Shown piece by piece: positions 1 through 5,652 of a stretch of 5,652 nucleotides of DNA. A program made the translations under genes and the position numbers. The notes under the pieces are model-generated. The model was not told the origin of the DNA, did not search any database, and was given only the letters and a program-made list of their open reading frames with translations. This DNA comes from Bacteroidota bacterium (GTDB taxonomy: Bacteria > Bacteroidota > Bacteroidia > Bacteroidales > Prolixibacteraceae), in contig JAUYEQ010000323.1 of assembly GCA_030691295.1 (NCBI GenBank), forward strand, positions 1 through 5,652, given 5' to 3'. Each line of letters opens with the position of its first letter. Position 1 is the first letter of the stretch.

Positions 1-17
1 ATAGGCTGGATGAATAC

Positions 18-60
18 AAAAAAGGAGTTGTTTCGGATAGACCGGACAACTCCTTTTTTT
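18..60. terminator. Bidirectional intrinsic terminator
   Basis: The 8-bp arm GGAGTTGT (24-31) is perfectly complementary to ACAACTCC (46-53). The stem is extended by A18-A23 pairing with T54-T59. Inside the loop, CGG (34-36) can pair with CCG (42-44), giving a long nearly continuous hairpin with a 5-nt apical loop. T-runs follow the stem on both strands: seven T at 54-60 on the plus strand and six T (complement of 18-23) on the minus strand. It lies about 23 bp past the stop codon of the TonB-dependent receptor gene, so it very probably ends that transcript. The plus-strand U-tract suggests it also serves a rightward gene ending just left of the window; that part is inference. Confidence 0.88.
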
Positions 61-82
61 GTTTCTTATATATTTCTGAATT

Positions 83-2515
83 CTATTGCGTATTGCTTAG
101 GGCGAAAGGAATAATCAGTTTTAAGCTGAAATTCCGGCCCATGTTGTAAATTCCGTTTCGTCCGGTTGCATTGTTCGTTTCAGCATATTTCAGGCGGCTC
201 AGGTGACTTTGGTAGGCGACATCAGTAAGATTATTGCCTGAAACATATATTGAAAATCTGGATTTATCTCCCCAAACCACATCAGCTCCTGCACCCATAT
301 TTAGCAGGAAATAGCCTGGCGTTGCAGTTTCTGTCCCATAGGCTGCAAAATAATTGTTTTGTCCGGCATACCAATCGGTTCCAACTTTTACATACAGATT
401 TTTAAAGGGCCCGGATAGTTTCTCGAATTCAGCTTTAATAACTGAAGTCCAGTGAAAAGGTGGAGTTAATGGTAAAAAACGAGACGAATCGGGTTGGTTT
501 TGCAGTGTTGCATGAACGTAAGAAACTGAATTCTCAATGTGAAGCCAATCGAGCGGATGTGGGTGAATGTCTAGCGTAAATTCCCCGCCTTTCAGGTTTG
601 CTTTTCCTGAAGTAAAGAGAAATGCCGGCATATTGTCAAATAACAACTGATAGCCATCGGCGTCGGTTTGTTTCCGGCTGTAAATGAAATGATTGACCGT
701 ATTACTGAACAGGTTCAGTTCTGCTGCAACATGTTGGGTATTTAATCCGGCTGTTAAATCAAACTGAAGGCTTGTTTCGGGTTTTAGATTCGGATTCCCA
801 ATTTCATAGCGCAAAGTTCCTTCGTGTACTCCGTTTGATCCCAGTTCACTGATGTTTGGAGCCCTGAAGCCGCGTGCCACATTCAGCTTGGTGTAAACTG
901 ATTTACTGATTTTCCAGCTTGCGCCAAGACTTCCGGAAATTCCGTTGAAGGTTTTATCAAAGGCGGCAAAACGTTCTGAAGCGTTTGCTGTTCCTTCACC
1001 AACCTTCTCACCATTCTCATTCAGGAAAAGCGCTTCTGACTGTTGTGAGCGTTGGTCAGCACGAAGTCCGCCAGCGAAATCGAAATCGCCTGCTGTTTTT
1101 TTCAGGATACCGAAAAAGCCAGCATCAAAAAGCGAGTAAGCAGGCACAAGGAATTCTTCTCCTTTGTTTTCGGATTGCTGCCACATTCCGTTAACTCCTA
1201 ATGACAGGTTGTAATTGTTCCTTTCAAAAAAAGCATATTGCATGTTGTAATTCAATGTATTCAGCAAAAAGTATAGTTCAAATTCATCCGGATTGGCAGA
1301 GTTTGCAAATTCTTTACGGTGGTTTTGCTGAAATCCAAGCGATGCTTTCAGGTTGCCTTGCCCGAGATAAAAGCTGTTGTCGATCAGTGCTTTGTAATGA
1401 ACTATTTGCTGGAATGGTATTTCGGGCGAATACGACTCGTAATCAGATGAACTGACCGGAATCATTGACTCGCCGTCGGTGGCAGGTTTTATAAATGCGC
1501 CGGAAATACTGTCGCGTTCGCCTTCAACGATTCCCGGTTTCAGTTGGTACATACTCATGTGCAGGTGCGAAAAACCCCATGCACGGTTAATCCCCATAAT
1601 TCCACTGAGTGCATTTTCCCTGAATCCGGAGTTATAGACCGGTCCGTCGTATTTGTTTTTGTAGGCATGTGCCTTTTTGTCGCTGGCACGGAGATCCCAA
1701 ACGAAACCATTTTTATTCCCGGCAAGGTTCAGCGAATTTCCAACCAGTCCATTGTTTGTCTGGAAGTTGCTCATTATTTTTCCGCTGATAGTTCCTTCCG
1801 GAAGAAAAGGCGCTGATATAAGATTGATAACCCCTGCCATTGCATCCGATCCGTAAGCCAAACTTGCAGGGCCTTTCAGTATTTCAACTTTACTGACGGA
1901 AAATTCATCGATTTCGATTCCGTGTTCATCGCCCCATTGTTGCCCTTCCTGCCTGATTCCGTCGTTCACAACCACAACACGGTTGTAGCCAAGACCGCGA
2001 ATAACCGGTTTCGAGATGCCAACTCCGGTAGTTACCTGTGAAATTCCGGGTTCGGAAGCCAGCGCATCAATAATGTTGGACGCTGAGTTTTCGAGAAGAT
2101 GGATTGCCGGAATGGTTGTTACAGGTGCGGGCGTTCGGTTTTTTTCAGTTCCGCCTGACTGGCCGGTTACCACAACTTCGCTGATTTCGGTGATTGCCGG
2201 TTCAAGTGCAAAGTCCATCCGGTTGACCAGTTTTAAATCAATGCTTACGGCGATCAACTTATAGCCGGTAGAACTTACCTGCACCAACACTTTGGCAGAA
2301 GGTAGCCGGCTGATGGAATATGTACCATCTGATTTGCTAACCGTTCCTGTTTTAAGGTCAGGAAAATAAACCGAAACCCGCGGTAAAGTTTCACCGGTAT
2401 GTCGATCGGTGATGGTTCCGCTTAAATTTGATTCTGCAATTGAATTTGCAGGTTCTATGGCCATTGCTGTAACAATCGTTACCAGTAAAAGCCAACTCAT
2501 TAGTATTTTTATCAT
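83..2515 (-). CDS. TonB-dependent outer-membrane receptor with carboxypeptidase-regulatory-like N-terminal domain
   Basis: This is a gated outer-membrane beta-barrel that imports a scarce ligand using energy from TonB-ExbB-ExbD. Counted from the ATG at 2515 (810 aa), it shows a signal peptide (MIKILMSWLLLV and following, about 1-25) and a CarboxypepD_reg-like beta-sandwich (about 31-104, with SGTITDRHTGETLPRVSV and the SDGTYSI turn). A segment with EVVVTG (113-118) is followed by the plug (about 130-237), whose hallmarks are RGLGYNRVVVVNDGIRQEG, VEILKGPASLAYGSDAMAGV and INLIS. The rest is barrel, with NISELGSNG and NPNLKPE motifs and a closing strand GRNFSLKLIIPF. The length is normal for the family. 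A TTG eight codons upstream (2539) would only add residues ahead of the lysine-bearing signal start, so the ATG is preferred. The upstream gene on the same strand is a small His/Cys-rich protein, which suggests a metal or metal-complex substrate; vitamin, haem or siderophore remain possible. Six residues follow the usual terminal Phe. Confidence 0.95.
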   Translation of the reverse strand: MIKILMSWLLLVTIVTAMAIEPANSIAESNLSGTITDRHTGETLPRVSVYFPDLKTGTVSKSDGTYSISRLPSAKVLVQVSSTGYKLIAVSIDLKLVNRMDFALEPAITEISEVVVTGQSGGTEKNRTPAPVTTIPAIHLLENSASNIIDALASEPGISQVTTGVGISKPVIRGLGYNRVVVVNDGIRQEGQQWGDEHGIEIDEFSVSKVEILKGPASLAYGSDAMAGVINLISAPFLPEGTISGKIMSNFQTNNGLVGNSLNLAGNKNGFVWDLRASDKKAHAYKNKYDGPVYNSGFRENALSGIMGINRAWGFSHLHMSMYQLKPGIVEGERDSISGAFIKPATDGESMIPVSSSDYESYSPEIPFQQIVHYKALIDNSFYLGQGNLKASLGFQQNHRKEFANSANPDEFELYFLLNTLNYNMQYAFFERNNYNLSLGVNGMWQQSENKGEEFLVPAYSLFDAGFFGILKKTAGDFDFAGGLRADQRSQQSEALFLNENGEKVGEGTANASERFAAFDKTFNGISGSLGASWKISKSVYTKLNVARGFRAPNISELGSNGVHEGTLRYEIGNPNLKPETSLQFDLTAGLNTQHVAAELNLFSNTVNHFIYSRKQTDADGYQLLFDNMPAFLFTSGKANLKGGEFTLDIHPHPLDWLHIENSVSYVHATLQNQPDSSRFLPLTPPFHWTSVIKAEFEKLSGPFKNLYVKVGTDWYAGQNNYFAAYGTETATPGYFLLNMGAGADVVWGDKSRFSIYVSGNNLTDVAYQSHLSRLKYAETNNATGRNGIYNMGRNFSLKLIIPFALSNTQ

Positions 2516-2541
2516 GGGTTGATTTAAAGAATTTAACAATT

Positions 2542-2555
2542 ATGCCAAATGGCAT
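2542..2555. promoter_or_regulatory. Perfect inverted repeat upstream of the receptor gene (possible operator or leader hairpin)
   Basis: ATGCCA (2542-2547) and TGGCAT (2550-2555) are exact reverse complements separated by AA. The element ends 27 bp before the receptor ATG, within the 71-bp gap after the small upstream gene. A 2-nt loop is too tight for a good RNA hairpin, so a dimeric regulator site is the likelier reading if it is functional. No known regulator consensus is recognised. A 6-bp palindrome can occur by chance, so this is only a candidate. Confidence 0.3.
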
Positions 2556-2586
2556 TAAAAGCTGTAAAAATATATTATTCAGAAAA

Positions 2587-2901
2587 TCAAGTGACAGGAG
2601 GAGCTCTTAGTGAGAAATAAAAAAGCTGAAATGAGTTGGGGTTTTCAGGTGAAGGAAAGTCAATAACCTGACTTCCGGGTAAAACAACCTGTAATCGTGT
2701 AGGAGAATTTTCGATGAAACTGACAAATTCGAAATCGCAAACCGGACATGGATCTTCAGGTGTGTCAAACGAAACACCATGATCATGCTGGCAGCAAACA
2801 TGTTCATTGTGATGTACATGAACCGATTTAATCATTTGCGGATACCAAAGTAGCAGCAAATGAATCACGATCAGAAGAGACAATTTGTTTTGTTTGAACA
2901 T
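2587..2901 (-). CDS. Small exported His/Cys-rich protein, putative metal binding, upstream of TonB-dependent receptor
   Basis: The function is unknown. From the ATG at 2901 it is 104 aa: a basic start (MFKQNK), a hydrophobic stretch (LSLLIVIHLLLLW, about 7-19) acting as signal peptide or membrane anchor, then a cluster of potential metal ligands. The ligands are H28, H30, H31, H34, C36, C37, H39 and H41, followed by a CPVC motif (C52, C55). The C-terminus is about 50 polar or neutral residues ending in LRAPPVT. An in-frame ATG at 2958 would add 19 residues before this signal-like start; 2901 was preferred because it gives a classical lysine-then-hydrophobic N-terminus, but 2958 is not excluded. 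Neither start has a clear ribosome binding site. The layout (signal segment, His cluster, CPxC, RAPP-like tail) recalls the short DUF2946-type proteins of Proteobacteria that I associate with copper loci; that comparison is from memory and tentative. It is probably cotranscribed with the receptor gene 71 bp downstream, which suggests a role in metal handling or sensing at the envelope. Confidence 0.75.
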   Translation of the reverse strand: MFKQNKLSLLIVIHLLLLWYPQMIKSVHVHHNEHVCCQHDHGVSFDTPEDPCPVCDFEFVSFIENSPTRLQVVLPGSQVIDFPSPENPNSFQLFYFSLRAPPVT

Positions 2902-2994
2902 CAGTTTTTGTGCAATGCTTTCGATATAAAACGCAAAAATACCAATTAAGTTTTGCATGAATGTTATTTACAGATCATTTTATCAAGTTGTTTG

Positions 2995-3031
2995 TTAGCT
3001 ATGGGTAACGATAAACAAAAAGTTTAGCTAT
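2995..3031. repeat. Direct repeat TTAGCTAT x2 in the divergent intergenic region
   Basis: TTAGCTAT occurs at 2995-3002 and again at 3024-3031, 29 bp apart start to start, and each copy contains the palindrome TAGCTA. The flanks are partly similar (TTGTTAGCTATGG and AGTTTAGCTATTG). The pair lies between the divergent small-protein and Wzi-family genes, just upstream of the candidate rightward promoter. It could be a paired operator controlling either gene. In AT-rich DNA an 8-bp repeat may be accidental. Confidence 0.3.
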
Positions 3032-3038
3032 TGCATAT

Positions 3039-3080
3039 TTTGAAATTGAATTGATTGATGTATTTTCGCTTTTATTATTG
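3039..3080 (+). promoter_or_regulatory. Candidate Bacteroidota-type promoter(s) for the Wzi-family gene
   Basis: Known Bacteroidota promoters carry a -33 TTG/TTTG and a -7 TAnnTTTG about 17-23 bp apart. Here TTTG (3039-3042) is followed after 18 bp by TATTTTCG (3061-3068), a match with one mismatch; transcription would start near 3073, about 28 nt before the ATG. A second overlapping candidate is TTG (3051-3053), 19 bp, then TATTATTG (3073-3080), also one mismatch. Which one is used cannot be decided. No equally good match was seen on the minus strand for the small His/Cys-rich gene. Confidence 0.4.
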
Positions 3081-3101
3081 ATTACCATATAAATCCCTGA
3101 A

Positions 3102-4961
3102 ATGAGACTAAAACACCTGATTTGTATATTTCCTTTAACCTTAGTGTTTCTGGTAAGTTTCCCAATTAATTCAGATGCTTCGGATAGCATAATAACTGCA
3201 CAACAGGAACAATCTGTTCGACCCGACCTTCGGTTAAAACACAAGATAGTACCGTTGTCAAACCAGATCTACCAGATTCTGTATTATTTCGAAACCAATG
3301 GTGAACTGGGATTTTTGCCTCAGGCGAAACCTTACACAAAGGTTGTAATCGTTGAGTTATTAGAAAAACTGTCGGTAAACGAGCGGTTGTCTGCAAGAGA
3401 AAAGAAAATTGTCAATCAATGCCTGACTGATTTTTCGTTTGACAACAATGGAGTGACTGTTTACAAACAGGCATCTAAAAGTACTTTCGCAATTACAGGT
3501 TTCGCAGCAGAAACATCGGTTCGGGCAGGTGCAGGAGATGATGGAACCTGGTCAACAAGTCTGATTGGAGAGCCTTTCTTTTCCGGAGATTTGGGTGAGC
3601 ACTTGACTTTTCATGCCGGAATGGGCCTTGCGGTAGAACGGCTCGCACCCGACTTGTTTTATCAATCGTACACACGCGATGGGCAGGTCAATTTTCCGAA
3701 CCAGAATATCGGATATGCTTATCATCCATACCAGTTCAATTTTGAAACCATGTGGGCTCATGTGCTTGCATCGGCCGAAAGTGGAGAAGGTCCGCCTGTA
3801 AAAGACGAACTCACCGCCGGAATGATTTATCATACAGAACTAAATGGTTCATGGTTCGATGGCGCTTTGCAGGTGAGCATCAACAATCAGCGAAGAGCCT
3901 GGGGGCATGATGAGCACAATCTGATGCTTTCGTCCACTGCCAGAAGGTTTCCGGGAATTGAATTTAAAATTCAGCCGGCAAGTTGGATCAGGTATTCGAA
4001 CATGACAGGTTCCCTGTTTTCGTATGCGAATCAAAGTTCAGGATACCGGAAAAATATTTATGGATACGATTTGGGTCAGGTGCAGAAGAATTTTACCTTG
4101 CACATGCTCGAATTTATGCCGGCCAAATGGCTTCAGGTCACGGCTGCCGGTGGCAATATCTGGTCGAAACGGCTCGAACTTGCCTATCTGGTTCCTTTTG
4201 TCCTTCCGCATTTTACCCAGATTGATGTGGGCGACCACGACAATCTTTCACTTTATTTTGACGTGGCCACTCAATTTCCCCGAATCGGGAAAACATGGTT
4301 CAGCTTTTTTGTAGACGAATTCAGTTTTACCACTTCCGGAGAATTGTTGAAAATGCCGAGAAACCGATACGGTTGGCAGTTGGGTTGGAAAACCTCCCTG
4401 TTGTCGGGAATTATTCCCGGGACAACTTCCACCATGAAATATACGCGCCTAACGCCATTTGTATATACCCATTATCCTGAAACTGATTTTAACACCTTCG
4501 GAAGCGACCGTCCGTTGGACATGACTTATACGCACGACGAGTTTAACCTGGGATTTTATCTTCCCCCAAATTCCGGAGAAGTAAACTGGAAATTGGTAAA
4601 TATTGCCATTCCTGATTTGATTTTAACGCTTGATAACCGCTTGATTATGCACGGAACCAATGATTTGGCAAGCACGAATGTTTACCAGATTTTCGGTGAT
4701 GTTTACAGTCATCAGCGGGGAACGGATGTGTATCAGTATCCGCTGTTGGATTTTACAAAAGATGGAATTTATGACTGGACGATTCAGTCGGAATTGAAGT
4801 TTGACCTGAAAATGCGTAATGCAGGAAAGTTGAATTATTATCGTCTGGTGGGAAGTTTGGGCTATTCGAATACCTGGTGGAAAAGCAATGCCAGCGAGGT
4901 AGTTGCACCGGCAAGCAAGAATTTATTTACCGGAAGTTTGGGGATTGTGGTGGAGATGTAG
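3102..4961 (+). CDS. Wzi-family capsule-assembly-like outer-membrane beta-barrel protein
   Basis: Wzi proteins are outer-membrane beta-barrels; the E. coli member binds group 1 capsule and keeps it attached to the cell. This 619-aa protein begins with a signal peptide (MRLKHLICIFPLTLVFLVSF, cleavage probably near 26). Next is a helical segment (about 44-112, LKHKIVPLSNQIYQIL, KPYTKVVIVELLEKL, LSAREKKIVNQCL), typical of Bacteroidota members. From about 125 to the end alternating aromatic and polar strands indicate the barrel. The most family-like part is RRAWGHDEHNLMLSS with FPGIEF (264-288), where Wzi relatives carry a WG plus NLxLS pattern, and later YTRLTPFVYTHYPETD. It is longer than E. 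coli Wzi (about 480 aa), mostly because of the helical segment and larger loops. The ATG at 3102 directly precedes the basic signal start, and no Shine-Dalgarno is evident. It appears monocistronic, with the next gene converging from 8 bp away. The export substrate is not shown; other surface-polysaccharide roles are possible. Confidence 0.82.
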   Translation: MRLKHLICIFPLTLVFLVSFPINSDASDSIITAQQEQSVRPDLRLKHKIVPLSNQIYQILYYFETNGELGFLPQAKPYTKVVIVELLEKLSVNERLSAREKKIVNQCLTDFSFDNNGVTVYKQASKSTFAITGFAAETSVRAGAGDDGTWSTSLIGEPFFSGDLGEHLTFHAGMGLAVERLAPDLFYQSYTRDGQVNFPNQNIGYAYHPYQFNFETMWAHVLASAESGEGPPVKDELTAGMIYHTELNGSWFDGALQVSINNQRRAWGHDEHNLMLSSTARRFPGIEFKIQPASWIRYSNMTGSLFSYANQSSGYRKNIYGYDLGQVQKNFTLHMLEFMPAKWLQVTAAGGNIWSKRLELAYLVPFVLPHFTQIDVGDHDNLSLYFDVATQFPRIGKTWFSFFVDEFSFTTSGELLKMPRNRYGWQLGWKTSLLSGIIPGTTSTMKYTRLTPFVYTHYPETDFNTFGSDRPLDMTYTHDEFNLGFYLPPNSGEVNWKLVNIAIPDLILTLDNRLIMHGTNDLASTNVYQIFGDVYSHQRGTDVYQYPLLDFTKDGIYDWTIQSELKFDLKMRNAGKLNYYRLVGSLGYSNTWWKSNASEVVAPASKNLFTGSLGIVVEM

Positions 4962-4969
4962 GTTTTAAA

Positions 4970-5652
4970 TTAGCTTTTCGTTACCTGCAACCCAGATTGG
5001 GAAACACTGAAATCGACCAGTCTGGCTCTTTTGTTAATCGGATTTGTGGTTAGTTCATTCCTGATGTGTGCTGCGGCTTCTTCGTCTTTGGCAATGATCA
5101 GCATAAATCCACCACCGCCTGCGCCCAACAGTTTTTGCCCGATGATCCAGGGCGAAATACGGTCGATGATCTTTTGTATTTCAGGAGTATTGGTACCTGC
5201 ATCCAGTTTCTGATTGAGTTGCCAGCTGGTATGGATGTTCCGGCCAAGACCATTAAAATCTTTTACCAAAAGTGTTTCGCTGGTGCTGACAGCATGTTGC
5301 TTCAGTTCCTCCAGCAAGGCCAGATGTGTGGACGAATTCAGGAACATACCCCGCACGATGTCTGCCAGAATATTCTTAGCAACCCTTGTGATGCCGGTAT
5401 AATAAAGCAACATCCGGTTTTTATAACTTACATCAGTGAAAAGCGATTCGGGAAGCCATTTGATTGTCGGACTCTGAAGTTTTCCGGGATTGGTTTCCAG
5501 CAGCTTGATGCCTTCCAGTATTCCGCCGAACTGATCCTGCCAGCCGCCACCTGTTGTTAAAAGCTGTTCGAGTGCCAGCGAGCGCTTTCCTGTTTCCATT
5601 TTATCCCAGCCAAGGCCGCAAACTTCTGAAATGGTACCAAGTACGGTTGCTG
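4970..5652 (-). CDS. fkp: C-terminal part of L-fucokinase / fucose-1-phosphate guanylyltransferase (GHMP kinase), 5' end outside window
   Basis: Fkp is cytoplasmic. Its kinase half phosphorylates L-fucose with ATP and its guanylyltransferase half converts fucose-1-phosphate plus GTP into GDP-L-fucose, the donor for fucosylated surface glycans. Only the last 226 residues are visible. The reading frame stays open to the window edge (ATVLGTISEVCGLGWDK precedes the internal Met at 5599), so that Met is not the start. Two GHMP-kinase signatures are clear: LTTGGGWQDQ (GGGWQDQ at 5531-5551), whose Asp corresponds to the catalytic base region of the family, and the glycine-rich GAGGGGF (5105-5125). 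LLYYTGITRVAKNIL and FLNSSTHLALL also match Bacteroides Fkp as I recall it. The C-terminus ends normally with a TAA stop. Heptose kinase (HddA) is related but lacks the GGGWQDQ form. Whether the guanylyltransferase domain is fused cannot be seen here. Confidence 0.9.
   Translation of the reverse strand, partial: ATVLGTISEVCGLGWDKMETGKRSLALEQLLTTGGGWQDQFGGILEGIKLLETNPGKLQSPTIKWLPESLFTDVSYKNRMLLYYTGITRVAKNILADIVRGMFLNSSTHLALLEELKQHAVSTSETLLVKDFNGLGRNIHTSWQLNQKLDAGTNTPEIQKIIDRISPWIIGQKLLGAGGGGFMLIIAKDEEAAAHIRNELTTNPINKRARLVDFSVSQSGLQVTKS

Noticed and set aside
1544..1816. 90-residue plus-strand open frame inside the receptor gene
   Set aside because: Antisense shadow of a well-supported receptor coding region, with no recognisable motifs and no start context.
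2567..2590. TTG and TATATTTT on the minus strand as a promoter directly before the receptor gene
   Set aside because: The spacing is only 13 bp, well below the 17-23 bp usual for Bacteroidota promoters, so the receptor is more simply explained as cotranscribed with the upstream gene.
2607..2819. Alternative 70-residue minus-strand frame overlapping the small His/Cys gene
   Set aside because: Out of frame with the small protein, no signal sequence and no motif. The overlapping frame has a signal segment and clustered metal ligands, which are more gene-like.
2999..3244. 81-residue minus-strand open frame across the divergent intergenic region
   Set aside because: It overlaps the signal-peptide region of the Wzi-family gene antisense and has no recognisable features. 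The Cys residues near its start do not form a known motif.
3552..3833. 93-residue minus-strand open frame inside the Wzi-family gene
   Set aside because: Antisense shadow; the plus-strand frame carries the family motifs and a signal peptide.
4957..4989. Possible terminator hairpin TGTAGGT / ACCTGCA over the convergent stops
   Set aside because: The stem is only 7 bp with one G-U pair and a 19-nt loop, and no U-tract follows on either strand, so it does not qualify as an intrinsic terminator.
5066..5560. 164-residue open frame on the plus strand
   Set aside because: It lies wholly antisense to the fkp-like gene, which has unmistakable GHMP-kinase motifs. The translation shows no domain-like character.

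Overview
The window looks like chromosomal DNA of a Bacteroidota bacterium, probably Bacteroidales/Marinilabiliales-like, although the genus cannot be read from the sequence. Four things point that way: a TonB-dependent receptor with an N-terminal carboxypeptidase-regulatory-like domain, a Bacteroidota-type Wzi-family outer-membrane protein, the C-terminal end of an Fkp-type fucokinase, and gene starts without clear Shine-Dalgarno sequences but with TTG/TAnnTTTG-like promoter elements.

Layout, left to right. A strong hairpin with U-tracts on both strands (about 18-60) ends the first transcription unit. That unit is read leftwards. It consists of a short exported His/Cys-rich protein gene (2587-2901, or from 2958 with an alternative start) followed 71 bp later by an outer-membrane TonB-dependent receptor gene (83-2515). 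A divergent intergenic region (about 2902-3101) holds candidate promoter elements and an 8-bp direct repeat. From it a Wzi-family capsule-assembly-like protein gene (3102-4961) is read rightwards. This gene meets, tail to tail and only 8 bp apart, the 3' end of an fkp-like gene (4970 to the window edge, minus strand), whose 5' part lies outside the window.

Function. The first unit resembles a metal or metal-complex acquisition cassette: a receptor for active outer-membrane import next to a small exported protein with a dense His/Cys cluster. The substrate is not determinable from sequence; copper, zinc, iron or haem are possible. The second half concerns surface polysaccharide. Fkp makes GDP-L-fucose from free fucose, and Wzi-family proteins help hold capsule at the cell surface. 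The two could contribute to the same surface glycan, but they are convergent and so not in one operon.

No RNA genes, mobile elements, CRISPR arrays or long repeats were seen. All intergenic stretches are shorter than 300 bp. The window reads as a fairly ordinary Bacteroidota region. Its least characterised part is the small His/Cys-rich protein and its pairing with the receptor.
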